Origin: DASRJG01 sp032124015
GTDB lineage: Bacteria; Acidobacteriota; Polarisedimenticolia; Polarisedimenticolales; DASRJG01
Direction of reading: 5' to 3'
Length of the DNA stretch: 64,000 nucleotides
Assembly: GCA_032124015.1 (NCBI GenBank)
Contig: JAQBEH010000024.1
Coordinates: 1-64,000, forward strand
In this document: positions 23,257 through 33,003 of the stretch, piece by piece
How the letters are laid out: each line of letters starts with the position of its first letter
Numbering within the stretch: position 1 is the first letter of the stretch
The notes under the pieces: model-generated
Seen by the model: only the letters and a program-made list of their open reading frames with translations
Databases searched by the model: none
What the model was told of the DNA's origin: nothing
Translations under genes and position numbers: made by a program

Positions 23257-24352
23257 GCGGCGCCTCCCGGCCCGTAAGGAGGGCGTCCGCCACGTCGGCG
23301 ATCCGTTCCGCGGCGTCGGGGCGCGCGAGGGTCCGTGCCGCCGCAGCCATCCGATCGCGGCGCGGTCGGTCGATCGCAAGCCTCGCGATTTCCGTCGCAC
23401 ACCGAGCGCCGTCGAGGTCTCGGTCTTCGATCATCACCGCCGCACCTGCGTCGCGCACGGCCTCGGCGTTGGCGCGCTGATGGTCGTCGGAGGCGAACGG
23501 GAAAGGCACGAGGATCGCGGGGCGCCCGGCCGCCGCGAGCTCGGCCAGGGTCGTGGCGCCGGCGCGGCAGATGACAAGATCGGCCGCGGCCAGTCGTTGC
23601 GACATGTCGTCGAGGAAGGGGCGCACATCGGCCGTAAGGGCGGGATGCGAGGCGTAGGCGCGGACGACCGCCTCGTGCTCTTCAGGGCCTGTCTGATGAA
23701 CGATGAGAGGCGTCGGCGTCATCGCGGCCAACTGCGGGAGGGCCGCCACGACCGCTCGGTTGATCGAGCGCGCGCCGCGGCTCCCGCCGAAAACGAGGAG
23801 CCCCAGGTGCCGGCCGTTCGGCGAAGGTCCGATCGTGGCGAACTCCGGCCGCACGGGATTCCCGGTGATGAGGCCGGTTCCGCCCAGGCGCGCTCGAGCG
23901 GCCTGTGACGGAACGCACACGGCGTTGGCCCGCGGCGCGAGCCAGCGGTTTGTCGCGCCCGGGAAATGGTTTTGCTCCATCAGCATCGTGGGCACGCGGA
24001 GCAGCCAGGCGGCGAGCACGGCCGGACCGGACGCATAGCCGCCGGCGCCGACGACGAGGCCGGGACGGCGCACGAGGAACCACCAAACGCAGCGGAATAC
24101 CGCGAGCGCGGCGGCGGCTGAAGCGACGATCCGCGCGAACGATTTCGTTCCTTTGAGGCCTGCAACCGGCAAGGTGCGAAGGGGAAAGCCGGCCTGCGGA
24201 ACCAAGCGCGTCTCGAGTCCTCGCTTCCCGCCGACGAAGTCGATCGCGGCCTCGGGATGCCGCCGGCGCAGCTCGCCCGCAACGGCGATCGCCGGGAAGA
24301 GATGCCCTCCCGTCCCGCCTGCGGCGAATACGATGTAAAAGTTCTTGGCCAC
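23246..24352 (-). CDS. murG: UDP-GlcNAc:lipid I N-acetylglucosaminyltransferase MurG
   Basis: A 368-aa peripheral inner-membrane GT-B glycosyltransferase making lipid II. The family motifs are AAGGTGGHLFPA (residues 10-21), VGAGGYASGP, the HFPGATNR segment, VFGGSRGARSIN, and the UDP-GlcNAc site ICRAGATTLAELAAAGRPAILVPFP. It starts 16 nt after ftsW and overlaps murC by 11 nt. Confidence 0.96.
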   Translation of the reverse strand: MAKNFYIVFAAGGTGGHLFPAIAVAGELRRRHPEAAIDFVGGKRGLETRLVPQAGFPLRTLPVAGLKGTKSFARIVASAAAALAVFRCVWWFLVRRPGLVVGAGGYASGPAVLAAWLLRVPTMLMEQNHFPGATNRWLAPRANAVCVPSQAARARLGGTGLITGNPVRPEFATIGPSPNGRHLGLLVFGGSRGARSINRAVVAALPQLAAMTPTPLIVHQTGPEEHEAVVRAYASHPALTADVRPFLDDMSQRLAAADLVICRAGATTLAELAAAGRPAILVPFPFASDDHQRANAEAVRDAGAAVMIEDRDLDGARCATEIARLAIDRPRRDRMAAAARTLARPDAAERIADVADALLTGREAPHVP

Positions 24353-24368
24353 CGAGTCACCACGCGCC

Positions 24369-25463
24369 TCAGTTGGAATGCTGTGACACGTTCAGAATCA
24401 ATCCGATCACGGCGAACGACGCGATGAGCGACGAACCGCCATAGCTGAGCAACGGAAACGGGAGCCCCTTCGTGGGCAGCAATCCCACACAGACCCCCAT
24501 GTGAGTCAGAGCCTGCACGACGATGAGCATCGTGCCTCCGATGGCCACGTAGTACGCGAATTGGTTGGGCGCTCCCACGGTCGCGCGCAGCCCTCGCCAG
24601 GCGATGAGCCCCACGGCGGTCAGCAACGCGAGCGTGCCGATGAGGCCAAACTCCTCGCCGACGACGGAGAAGATGAAATCGGTGTGCGGGGCGGGCAGGT
24701 AGTACGCCTTCTGCTGCCCCAGCCCGAAGCCGACCCCGGACAAGCCGCCGCTCCCCACCGCGAGTCGCGACTGCGAAAGCTGAAACCCGGTGCCTTGCGG
24801 ATCGCTGCCGGGATTCAGGAACGTCCTGATGCGGTCGATGCGGTAGGGCTGCGCGAGAATCGCGAGACCGACGAACAGAATGCCCAGCCCCGCGGCGGCG
24901 CCCAGATACCGGTACCGCAGCCCGGCGACGAACAGCATCACGGCCGCGGCGGCGAGGATCATGACTGCCGAGCCGAGATCCGGTTCGATGACGATGAGGA
25001 ACACCGTCGCGCCGACGAGCGCCGCCGCCGGGCCGAGCGTCGCCCGGAAGTCGTTCACCTCGTCGACGGAACGCCGGGACAGCAGATAGGCGAGAAGAAC
25101 GACCGTCGCGATCTTCGCGAGCTCGGACGGCTGGAACCCCAGGGGCCCCAGTCGAAACCACCGGTGGGCGCCACCGGCCGCCGGCATCGCGAGCACAAGC
25201 AGCAAGAGCGCGACCGTCGTTCCGTAAAACACCCCCACGACGCGCGGCTGGTCGAGGCGGTGAAGCGGCAGCGCCATCGCGCCCGCCATCGTCGCCAGCC
25301 CCATCGCCAAGAAGGCCCCGTGGCGGACGAGGAAGTGCGTCGGGTCCTTCCCCATGCTCATCGCAAGGTAGTGCGAGGCGCTGCCGACCATGAACAAACC
25401 CGCGAACGCCAGCAAGGATGCGGTGAGAAGGAGCCAGTGATCGTACGAACGGCGCCTCGGCAT
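24369..25463 (-). CDS. ftsW: SEDS peptidoglycan polymerase FtsW
   Basis: A 364-aa polytopic SEDS protein that polymerises lipid II with FtsI. There are about ten hydrophobic segments. Diagnostic motifs are GPLGFQPSELAK (about residue 126), EPDLGSAVMI with the catalytic Asp, and the C-terminal GLLPTKGLPFPLLSYGGSS. It starts 3 nt after mraY, in the position where murD usually intervenes. Confidence 0.95.
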   Translation of the reverse strand: MPRRRSYDHWLLLTASLLAFAGLFMVGSASHYLAMSMGKDPTHFLVRHGAFLAMGLATMAGAMALPLHRLDQPRVVGVFYGTTVALLLLVLAMPAAGGAHRWFRLGPLGFQPSELAKIATVVLLAYLLSRRSVDEVNDFRATLGPAAALVGATVFLIVIEPDLGSAVMILAAAAVMLFVAGLRYRYLGAAAGLGILFVGLAILAQPYRIDRIRTFLNPGSDPQGTGFQLSQSRLAVGSGGLSGVGFGLGQQKAYYLPAPHTDFIFSVVGEEFGLIGTLALLTAVGLIAWRGLRATVGAPNQFAYYVAIGGTMLIVVQALTHMGVCVGLLPTKGLPFPLLSYGGSSLIASFAVIGLILNVSQHSN

Positions 25464-25466
25464 CCG

Positions 25467-26552
25467 CTACCTCAGCTTCAGCGTGGCGAGGCCGAAGAGC
25501 GCGAAGATGATCGCGATGATCCAGAAGCGGATCACGACCTTCGTTTCGCTCCAGCCCGACAGCTCGAAATGGTGGTGCAGCGGCGCCATGCGCAGGACGC
25601 GCTTACCGCGCGACTTGAACGAGGCGACCTGAACGATCACCGAAAGCGCTTCGACGACGAACAGGCCGCCGACGATGACCAGCATGAACTCCTGCTTGAT
25701 GAGGATCGCGATCGTTCCAAGGGTGCCGCCCAACGCCATGGAGCCAACGTCGCCCATGAAAATCTCGGCCGGATGGCCGTTGTACCAGAGGAACCCGAGC
25801 GAGGCCCCGACGAGCGACCCGCAAAAAATCGTGAGCTCACCGGCCCCCTTGACGTTCGCGATGCCGAGGTAGTCGGCGACGATCGCGTTGCCGGCCGCGT
25901 AGGCGAGGATCGTGAAAGTCGCGGAGGCGATGAGGAACGAACCGATCGCGAGCCCGTCGAGGCCGTCGGTCAGATTGACCGCGTTCGAAGCGCCCGTGAG
26001 TACCAAGACCACCCAGAGGGGGAAGAAGATCCCGAGAAACGGAGCGAAAGTCTTCACGAACGGAAACACGAGCCGGGTCGAGAACAGCCCTTCGTAGGAC
26101 ATGAAATAAAGGAGCGTGCCGATCGCGAGCGACAACGCGATTTGAAGTCCCAACTTGCCGCGAGCGCTGAGGCCGAGGCTTCGTTTCTTGGCCATCTTGA
26201 CGTAATCGTCCCAGAACCCGATCGTGCCGAACGCGCACATCGCGACGATCGCAATCCACACGAACCGATTGCGAAGATCCGCCCATAGCAACGTCGTCGG
26301 AACGACCGCCGTCAAGATCAGAAGGCCACCCATCGTCGGCGTGCCTTTCTTCGCATGGTGCGACGCCGGACCATCCTCGCGAATCTCCTGGCCGATCTGG
26401 AAGTGCTGCAGCCGCCGGATCAGCCAAGGGCCCAGGATGAGCGACACGCAAAGCGCTGTGAGAACGGCCATCGCCGTCCGGAACGTGATGTAGCGGAAGA
26501 CGTTGAACGCCTTGAACGACGTGTGAAGCGGATAGAGCAGGTGGTACAGCAT
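25467..26552 (-). CDS. mraY: Phospho-MurNAc-pentapeptide transferase
   Basis: A 361-aa inner-membrane enzyme transferring phospho-MurNAc-pentapeptide to undecaprenyl phosphate (lipid I). Family motifs are GTPTMGGLLIL, FWDDYVKM with the catalytic Asp residues, AVNLTDGLDGLAIG, MGDVGSMALGG and LHHHFELSGWSE. The ATG shares one base with the murF stop (TGATG). Ten hydrophobic segments are expected and visible. Confidence 0.97.
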   Translation of the reverse strand: MLYHLLYPLHTSFKAFNVFRYITFRTAMAVLTALCVSLILGPWLIRRLQHFQIGQEIREDGPASHHAKKGTPTMGGLLILTAVVPTTLLWADLRNRFVWIAIVAMCAFGTIGFWDDYVKMAKKRSLGLSARGKLGLQIALSLAIGTLLYFMSYEGLFSTRLVFPFVKTFAPFLGIFFPLWVVLVLTGASNAVNLTDGLDGLAIGSFLIASATFTILAYAAGNAIVADYLGIANVKGAGELTIFCGSLVGASLGFLWYNGHPAEIFMGDVGSMALGGTLGTIAILIKQEFMLVIVGGLFVVEALSVIVQVASFKSRGKRVLRMAPLHHHFELSGWSETKVVIRFWIIAIIFALFGLATLKLR

Positions 26553-27943
26553 CAGCCCACCTCGCCCCGTCGCGAGACCAAGGCATCGACCACGAGTTCC
26601 AGCCGCACGCCCCGGGAACCCTTGATCACGACGAGATCGTCCGGGCGCAGTAGCCCGGGCACGATTTGCGCCGCATGCGCCGCGTGGTCCGTCGCGTGGG
26701 CCTCGATCCCCGTGCGTCGCGCCGCTTCGACCGCGTGGCGGGCCAAGGGCCCGACTCCGACGAGCAGCGCGACCCTGGATTGTGCCGCCAGCACGCCGGC
26801 TTCCTGGTGAAAGGCAACCGACCGTGGGCCCAGTTCCAACATGTCGCCCATCACGAGGACGCGACGACCGGCGGCTGGGCTTGCCTCGAGCGTCGCCAGC
26901 ACCGAGGCGAGCGCTTCCGGGTTGCTGTTGTAAGTGTCGTCAACGACGACGATGCCCTCGGGAAGACGCGTCATCCGTCCTCGTCCCGGCGCGGGCTCGA
27001 CGCAGGCCATGGCCGTCAGCGCGGGCCCGAGCGGTACGCCGCACGCAACGATGGTTGCGGCAGCAGCGAGCGCGTCGAGAGCGGCGTGTGCTCCTCCGAC
27101 CCTGAGCGCGATCGAGTGCGAGCGCCCCGCGTGGCTGAACCGCAGCGACGCACCCGGAACGTAGAGGTTCTCGATCGCCTCGAGTGTTAGGTCTGCGTTT
27201 TTCGCGCGGCCGAACGTGACGCGGGGTCCTGCGTGGCGGGTCGCCTGGACGCGGACGTTGGGGTCGTCGAGGTTCACGACCGAGGTCGCGTTCTCGCGCA
27301 ACACGGCGAACAATTCCCCCTTCGCCGCGGCGATGTCGTCGATCGAGTCGAAAAACTCTAGATGCACCGGGAGCACGTTGGTCACGAGGGCGACGTCGGG
27401 ATCGGCGAGGCGCGCCAGGAATGCGATCTGTCCCGGTCCGTTCATCCCGAGTTCGAAAACCGCGGCCTCGGCATCGTCGGGGCACGACAGGAGCGACAAC
27501 GGAAGCCCCAGCTCGTTGTTCAGGTTCCCCATCGTTCGATGGACCTTGGCCGAGGCGGCGAGTCCCGCCGCCACGAATTCCTTGGTGGTCGTCTTGCCTG
27601 CGCTTCCGGTGATCGTGACGACCTTCCCTCGAATGCGCTGTCGGGCGTAGGCACCGCAACGCGCGAGAGCGGAGGCCACGTCGTCGACCTGGATCATCGC
27701 CGCGGGAAACGGGCCACCTCCGGAAGGCGCGCGCGCGACGACGGCCAGCAGGGCGCCCGCGCGAGCCGCGTCACCCACGAACGCATGGCCGTCGACCTTC
27801 GTTCCGGCAAGCGCGAAGAAGGCGCCCCCCGCGGCGAGCCTGCGGGTATCGATGGCGTACGAGGTCACGGACAACGAGGGGTCGCCGGAGAGGAGCGTTC
27901 CTCCGGTGGCCTGGAGCAGCTCGCCCACCTTAAGCGTCGGCAC
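26552..27943 (-). CDS. murF: UDP-MurNAc-tripeptide--D-Ala-D-Ala ligase
   Basis: A 463-aa cytoplasmic Mur ligase adding D-Ala-D-Ala. Motifs are DTRRLAAGGAFFALAG near residue 30, ITGSAGKTTTKEF as ATP loop, TMGNLNNELGLPLSLL, FELGMNGPGQI, and DDTYNSNPEA. The GTG at 27943 was chosen because AGGAGG lies 5 nt upstream; it overlaps murE by 14 nt. Confidence 0.95.
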   Translation of the reverse strand: MPTLKVGELLQATGGTLLSGDPSLSVTSYAIDTRRLAAGGAFFALAGTKVDGHAFVGDAARAGALLAVVARAPSGGGPFPAAMIQVDDVASALARCGAYARQRIRGKVVTITGSAGKTTTKEFVAAGLAASAKVHRTMGNLNNELGLPLSLLSCPDDAEAAVFELGMNGPGQIAFLARLADPDVALVTNVLPVHLEFFDSIDDIAAAKGELFAVLRENATSVVNLDDPNVRVQATRHAGPRVTFGRAKNADLTLEAIENLYVPGASLRFSHAGRSHSIALRVGGAHAALDALAAAATIVACGVPLGPALTAMACVEPAPGRGRMTRLPEGIVVVDDTYNSNPEALASVLATLEASPAAGRRVLVMGDMLELGPRSVAFHQEAGVLAAQSRVALLVGVGPLARHAVEAARRTGIEAHATDHAAHAAQIVPGLLRPDDLVVIKGSRGVRLELVVDALVSRRGEVG

Positions 27944-29438
27944 GCGAGCCTCCTGAGAACCCGAGCGCCGCCAGCTCGCGTCGCGCCACGTCACGGTCGT
28001 CGAACGGTTCCACGCGGCCGTCGAACGTCTGCGTCGTTTCGTGCCCCTTCCCGGCAATCACGACCGCGTCTCCCGATCGTGCTTCGCCGAGAGCGAGCCG
28101 AAGGGCGTCGGCGCGGTCGGAACAGTAGGACGAGCGCGCGGCCGCGCCCGCAACCGAGACAACTCCGGCTTCGATATCGCGCAGGATGGCGAGTGGATCC
28201 TCTCTCCTGGGATTGTCGGAGGTCACCACGAGGCGATCGGCACGGAGCGCGGCAGCGCGGCCCATCCCGCATCGCTTGCCTCGGTCGCGGTCGCCGCCGC
28301 AACCAAAGACCACGAGGAGCCTGCCGGGCGTCAGCTCGCGTACCGCGTCGAGGACCGCGGCGAGCGATTCTTCCGTGTGCGCGTAGTCGACGAACACGGC
28401 GAACGGTTGGCCCTCGGAAACCGACTCAAGCCGTCCCGGCACGTGCTCTAGCCCCTCGATGCCGGCGGCGATGGCCGCGCCGTCGAAGCCGAGCGCGATT
28501 CCGCAGGCGGCGGCCGCGGCGGCGTTCAACACGTTGAAGCCTCCCGGAAGGGCGGTGCGAACGTCGACGCGACCGCGAGGGGTCGTCAATCGCGCTACCG
28601 ATCCGGCGAGCCCCGAGTGTTCCTCCTCGATACGCACGTCGGCGCCTCGACCGTGCCCGAAGACGATGATGCGGGCCCGCGTGCGCGCGGCGAGTACGGG
28701 CCCACGGGGATCGTCGGACGGGAGGATTGCGGTGTCCGCCGGACCAAGTCGGTCGAAGAGGGCGGCCTTGGCCTCGAAGTAGGCGTCGCCTCCGCGGTGG
28801 AAATCCAGATGATCCCGGCCGAGGTTCAAGAAAGCGGCGACGGGGAATCGCGCACCGGCAACGCGGTGAAGCGCGAGCGCGTGCGACGAGACCTCCATCG
28901 CGACAATCTCCGTGCCGGCCTCACGCATCGACGCGAGGAGCTCGTAGAGCTCGGTGGCCTCGGGGGTCGTTCGCGCGGCTTCCGTCTCGCGCCCACCGAA
29001 AGCGTAGCCGACGGTACCGATCCGGCCCGCGTTTCGCCCTGCCGCGAGCACGATGGACTCGACGAGGAAAGCGACGGTGGTTTTTCCCTTCGTTCCGGTG
29101 ATCCCGACGAGCGTCATCGCCTCGTCGGGGCGTCCGAACCACTCCCGGGCGCAAAGGCCCATCGCAAGCCGCGCCTCGGCGACACGGACCCAAGGGACCC
29201 CCGGTCCCTGTTCGGGCGCCGGGGAATCGGCGATGACCGCGACCGCGCCGTTCTTGGCGGCGTGCCGCGCGTGCCGCGCGCCGTCGTCCTCGGTCCCGCG
29301 CAGCGCAAAGAAGAGATCGCCGGGTTTCACGCTGCGCGAGTCGAGGCGCACCCCGTGGACGAATACGTCCGCCGGGACGGCCGTCAGCGGCATCACGCCG
29401 GCGCCGGCGAGGAGCGAGCCCAGGGCACGAGCATTCAC
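27930..29438 (-). CDS. murE: UDP-MurNAc-L-Ala-D-Glu--diaminopimelate ligase (MurE)
   Basis: A 502-aa Mur ligase. Motifs are DSRSVKPGDLFFALRG, ATP loop GITGTKGKTTVAF, AMEVSSHAL, LGRDHLDFH, and VDYAHTEESL. The SDNPRREDP segment contains DNPR, which in this family marks meso-diaminopimelate specificity over L-lysine. The GTG start overlaps the ftsI stop (GTGA). The peptidoglycan is therefore predicted to be of the meso-DAP type. Confidence 0.95.
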   Translation of the reverse strand: MNARALGSLLAGAGVMPLTAVPADVFVHGVRLDSRSVKPGDLFFALRGTEDDGARHARHAAKNGAVAVIADSPAPEQGPGVPWVRVAEARLAMGLCAREWFGRPDEAMTLVGITGTKGKTTVAFLVESIVLAAGRNAGRIGTVGYAFGGRETEAARTTPEATELYELLASMREAGTEIVAMEVSSHALALHRVAGARFPVAAFLNLGRDHLDFHRGGDAYFEAKAALFDRLGPADTAILPSDDPRGPVLAARTRARIIVFGHGRGADVRIEEEHSGLAGSVARLTTPRGRVDVRTALPGGFNVLNAAAAAACGIALGFDGAAIAAGIEGLEHVPGRLESVSEGQPFAVFVDYAHTEESLAAVLDAVRELTPGRLLVVFGCGGDRDRGKRCGMGRAAALRADRLVVTSDNPRREDPLAILRDIEAGVVSVAGAAARSSYCSDRADALRLALGEARSGDAVVIAGKGHETTQTFDGRVEPFDDRDVARRELAALGFSGGSRADA

Positions 29439-31576
29439 CGTCGTTTCCCAGCGCCCCGAGGCGCCCCCGGCGCCGAGCGCGCCGCGACCAGAGCCGGTGC
29501 CGGTTTTTCGGCCTCGACGCTCGCCCGGACGAGGCGTTCATCTTCCAGGACCTGAGTGAAGGCTCCGAGGTGGAGCGTGCACGCCTGTCCCGTCGCAAGG
29601 GGGGTTCCCGCCGAGGGAGCCTGTCGAACGACGACGCCGGTTCCTTCGATCCGCGTGCGGTAGCCGCGCGCGACCAGGCTGGCCACGGCTTCGCGGGCTG
29701 TCTTGCCGCGCAGGTCGGGGACCTGTCCTGTGGTTGTGACGAGCAACGTCGGCGCGTCATCGACTCCCTTCTTTCCGTTCTTCGGCTCGTGTTTCGGTGA
29801 AACCTCGGCCGCGTCCTTCTTAGCCTGCGCTTTCAGCTCGTCGCGACGAGCCTCCCAGGGATCGTCATCGGGAGCCACACGCAGATAGGCGAGTGCGTCG
29901 GCCATGATCCGTGAGAAAACGGGTGCCGCGACCAGGCCTCCGTAGTAGAAGCTCCCACGGGGCGAGTCCAGAACGACCAGGCCCACGAGCGCCGGATCGT
30001 GCAGGGGGCCGAATCCTCCAAAAGACGCGAAGTACTCGTGCTCGGTGTAGCCGCGGCCGCCCGAGAGGATTTTCTTCGCGGTTCCCGTCTTGCCGGCGAC
30101 GTGATAGCCCGACACCTTTGCGTTGCCCCCCGTGCCGCGGAGGACGACGCCTTCCAGCATGTTCGTCATCGTCACCGCGGTCCGCGCGGAGACGACGCGG
30201 CGCGGTTCCGGAGGCTGTTCGGCAAGGTAGTGCCCGTCTTCGTCGCGGGTGCCGAGCACGATGCGCGCCGGAACGAGGACCCCGTCGTTGGCCAACACCC
30301 CGTACGCTTGAGCGAGCTGCAGCACGGTCACGTCGACCTCGTAACCGATCGACATGGCGCCGGGCGACGTCCCGGACATCCTTGCGAGTGACGTGATATT
30401 GCCGTGGCGCTCACCGACGAGTTCGACTCCGGTCTTTCGACCGAATCCGAAGCGCACGATCGCCTCCCTCAGCGCCTCCCGGGAAAGCGTGCGTCCGACC
30501 TGGACCATGCCGACGTTCGACGAATGCTCGAGGATCTCGCGAACCGACAGGACCCCGTACTTGTGCACGTCCGTGTAGGTCTTGCCGGCCACCGTGCACG
30601 ACGCGCAATTGAAGCGCTGCTCGGGAGTGACCGTGCCGTGCTCGAGGGCAGCGGCAGCGCTGACAATCTTGAACGTCGAACCCGGTTCGAAGGTATCGGT
30701 GACCGCCCGGTTGCGGCGCGCCTCGGCCGGGCTCTTTCCGGAGGCCCGGAGGTCGAAGGTGGGACGGTTCGCGAGCGCCAAGATCTGCCCGGTCCCAGGG
30801 TCCAGGAGAATGGCCGCGGCCGCCGTCGCCCCGGTCTCCTTCATCGCGCGGTCGAGTTCGCGCTCGACGATGTGCTGAAGAACGAGGTCGATCGTGAGGA
30901 CGACGTCGTGGCTCCGCTTGGCGGGCGGGCGGAGAAGTTGAAGGATCATATTGTCATGCGCGTCGCGCACCGCGAGGTACTTCGTCGAATCGCCCTGAAG
31001 CGCGGCGTTGAAGGTGGACTCGATACCCTCCCGTCCCTTCTGGTCGACGTCGGCGAAACCGACGACGTGCGCACCGAGAGCCCCCTGGGGGTAGAAGCGC
31101 TTCGGTTCTTCCTGGAAATCGATGGGGCCGCCCTTGTAGATGAGCTTAGGGTCGAGATTCGCGATGGCACGTGAGGTTTGAGGATCGAGACGACGCTTCA
31201 ACCACACGAAGGGCGCGTCGGAGGCGAGAAGGGCCCGCAATTCAGACTCCGGGCGGGTGAGGTACGGCGCGAGCAATCGCGCCGCCCGGTCGGCGTCTTT
31301 TCTTAGGCGCGGAGGATGGGCGTAAAGAGATCGGGTCGTGATGCTGACGGCGAACTCGCGTCCCTGTCTGTCGACGATCGATCCACGACGACCGTCGATC
31401 TCGATCACCTGCTGGTGCTGGCGCCGTGCTTGTGCCCGGAGCACGTCGGCCTTGAGAATCTGCAGGTCGCCGAGACGCACCACCACGGCCACGGCGGCCA
31501 AGGCGACGACCGCCGCTACGATGAAGACGCGGGTTCGGATCGGGCTCTGGTTCACGACGGCCGGGGTCCTTTTCAC
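29435..31576 (-). CDS. ftsI: Division transpeptidase FtsI/PBP3 with C-terminal PASTA domain
   Basis: A 713-aa class B penicillin-binding protein with one N-terminal transmembrane segment (about 15-38). The dimerisation domain follows. The transpeptidase motifs are STFK (about residue 308), SSN (in EHSSNVGM), and KTGTA. After a charged linker, about residues 600-675 form one PASTA repeat (GQVPDLRGKTAREAVASLVARGY). PASTA tails are common in Gram-positive PBPs and in some diderm lineages. A GTG at 31574-31576 starts it 23 nt after ftsL. Confidence 0.95.
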   Translation of the reverse strand: MKRTPAVVNQSPIRTRVFIVAAVVALAAVAVVVRLGDLQILKADVLRAQARRQHQQVIEIDGRRGSIVDRQGREFAVSITTRSLYAHPPRLRKDADRAARLLAPYLTRPESELRALLASDAPFVWLKRRLDPQTSRAIANLDPKLIYKGGPIDFQEEPKRFYPQGALGAHVVGFADVDQKGREGIESTFNAALQGDSTKYLAVRDAHDNMILQLLRPPAKRSHDVVLTIDLVLQHIVERELDRAMKETGATAAAAILLDPGTGQILALANRPTFDLRASGKSPAEARRNRAVTDTFEPGSTFKIVSAAAALEHGTVTPEQRFNCASCTVAGKTYTDVHKYGVLSVREILEHSSNVGMVQVGRTLSREALREAIVRFGFGRKTGVELVGERHGNITSLARMSGTSPGAMSIGYEVDVTVLQLAQAYGVLANDGVLVPARIVLGTRDEDGHYLAEQPPEPRRVVSARTAVTMTNMLEGVVLRGTGGNAKVSGYHVAGKTGTAKKILSGGRGYTEHEYFASFGGFGPLHDPALVGLVVLDSPRGSFYYGGLVAAPVFSRIMADALAYLRVAPDDDPWEARRDELKAQAKKDAAEVSPKHEPKNGKKGVDDAPTLLVTTTGQVPDLRGKTAREAVASLVARGYRTRIEGTGVVVRQAPSAGTPLATGQACTLHLGAFTQVLEDERLVRASVEAEKPAPALVAARSAPGAPRGAGKRR

Positions 31577-31599
31577 GCGCTCATGGATTCAACTCCCGA

Positions 31600-32001
31600 T
31601 CAGCGCGACACGGGCCGATGGGAAGGTGCGGCGGACGGCGCTGGCCGTTCGAGTTCCGCCGCGGACACGACAATGACTCGCGCCGCCGTGGGGCGTTCGA
31701 GTCCGAGCTCGACACCGGCGCGCTGTTCGACAACGGGGAGAGACTCCTTGAACGCCTTCTCGATGGTCAGGCGGCGCTCCGCGTCGGTCAACCGGGCCTC
31801 GAGGCCGCGGAGGTCTTCGATGGCGTAGCTTGTCTGTACGTAGGACATGGTCTGCAAGAGGTAAATCGCCAGCGGCACGAGCGCGATCGCCACGCCGAGG
31901 ACGACCTTGAAGACCCAGAGTGAGTGACGGTTGTCCGGCTCGCGGTGGAGCGCGCTATTGCGCCAGCCACGGTCGGATGCGGATGCGGGACCGATCATCA
32001 C
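31600..32001 (-). CDS. ftsL: Cell division protein FtsL-like
   Basis: A 133-aa bitopic protein with a short cytoplasmic N-terminus, one transmembrane segment (about 30-49), and a periplasmic coiled-coil (IEDLRGLEARLTDAERRLTIEKAF). The sequence is poorly conserved, as is usual for FtsL, so the call depends on topology and location between rsmH and ftsI. The GTG start overlaps the rsmH stop (GTGA); an ATG follows immediately. The tail is Pro/Ala-rich. Confidence 0.82.
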   Translation of the reverse strand: MMIGPASASDRGWRNSALHREPDNRHSLWVFKVVLGVAIALVPLAIYLLQTMSYVQTSYAIEDLRGLEARLTDAERRLTIEKAFKESLPVVEQRAGVELGLERPTAARVIVVSAAELERPAPSAAPSHRPVSR

Positions 32002-32981
32002 AGCCTCTCCACCGCGCGCAGTTTGGCGCTCCGCGCACGCGGGTTCGACGCGTTTTCAGCCAGCCCCGGGACGATGGGGCGTGACGTGACGGCCCGGACG
32101 ATGTTCTCGCGGCCGCAGCCGCAAACCGGCAGGCTCGGCGGACAGGTGCAACGATGGGCGAGGCCGTTCATCGATGTCTTGACCGCGCGATCCTCGAGCG
32201 AATGAAACGAAATGACCGCGAGACGGCCGCCGCGGCGAAGGAGTGACACGGCTCCCGAGACGAGGGCCGGGATGCCCTCGATTTCGCGGTTCACCGCGAT
32301 GCGTAGCGCCTGAAAAGTGCGGGTCGCGGGATGAATCCGAAACCGGCGCGCGGCCGGGCCGGCCGTCTTTTCGACGAGACTCGCCAGCTCGCGCGTCGTC
32401 ACGATCGGCCGGTTGGCGCGCTCGCGGACGATTGCCCGGGCGATCCGCCCCGCCAGTCGCTCCTCGCCCCACGTGGCGATGATGTCGCGCAGTTCGGACA
32501 TGTCGAGCGTCGCGACTAGATCCGCGGCGGAAGGGCCGCTCGATTCCGGGTCGAGCCGCATGTCCAAAGGGCCGTCCGTCGAGAACGCGAAGCCGCGTGA
32601 TGGATCGTCCAGCTGCAACGACGAGATGCCGAGATCGGCGAGCACCGCGTCGACGACGACGACGTCAACCCGGTGGAGCAGTTCGACCACGTCTCGATGG
32701 TCGCCGAGAAGCGGGATGAACCGACCACCGAAACGGGCCAAGCGTTCTCGCGCGAACGCGATCGCGGCCGGGTCTCGGTCGATGCCGATCACGCGTCCGT
32801 TCGGCCCGATCAACTCGAACAACGCCTCCGTGTGGCCGCCGGGCCCGAGCGTCGCGTCCACGACCGTCGCGCCGGGAGCGGGGCCCAGCAACGCCAGCGA
32901 CTCCTGGAGAAGCACCGGACGATGAGGGACGTTGGGTTGTGTCAACGTGACCTCGCGGTTGATGGCGGCAGCGGCCGGCAT
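31998..32981 (-). CDS. rsmH: 16S rRNA (cytosine-1402-N4)-methyltransferase
   Basis: A 327-aa SAM-dependent methyltransferase (MraW). Motifs are HRPVLLQESL near residue 20, DATLGPGGHTEALF, GIDRDPAAIAFA, DLGISSLQLDD, GFAFSTDGPLDMR, RIHPATRTFQALRIAVN, and VISFHSLEDRAVK. The ATG at 32981 was preferred over a TTG at 33014, which would overlap mraZ. It has a purine-rich stretch upstream. Confidence 0.95.
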   Translation of the reverse strand: MPAAAAINREVTLTQPNVPHRPVLLQESLALLGPAPGATVVDATLGPGGHTEALFELIGPNGRVIGIDRDPAAIAFARERLARFGGRFIPLLGDHRDVVELLHRVDVVVVDAVLADLGISSLQLDDPSRGFAFSTDGPLDMRLDPESSGPSAADLVATLDMSELRDIIATWGEERLAGRIARAIVRERANRPIVTTRELASLVEKTAGPAARRFRIHPATRTFQALRIAVNREIEGIPALVSGAVSLLRRGGRLAVISFHSLEDRAVKTSMNGLAHRCTCPPSLPVCGCGRENIVRAVTSRPIVPGLAENASNPRARSAKLRAVERL

Positions 32982-33003
32982 GAAGTTCTCTCGTCCTCCG
33001 TCG

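Noticed and set aside
21850..23400. Longer N-terminus for MurC from an upstream ATG
   Set aside because: The added 48 residues are Arg-rich, fall inside the murG coding region, and are absent from MurC proteins.
24501..26288. Plus-strand 595-codon ORF opposite ftsW and mraY
   Set aside because: Its composition (Arg, Glu, His, Asp) is the reverse complement of hydrophobic codons; it is an antisense artefact.
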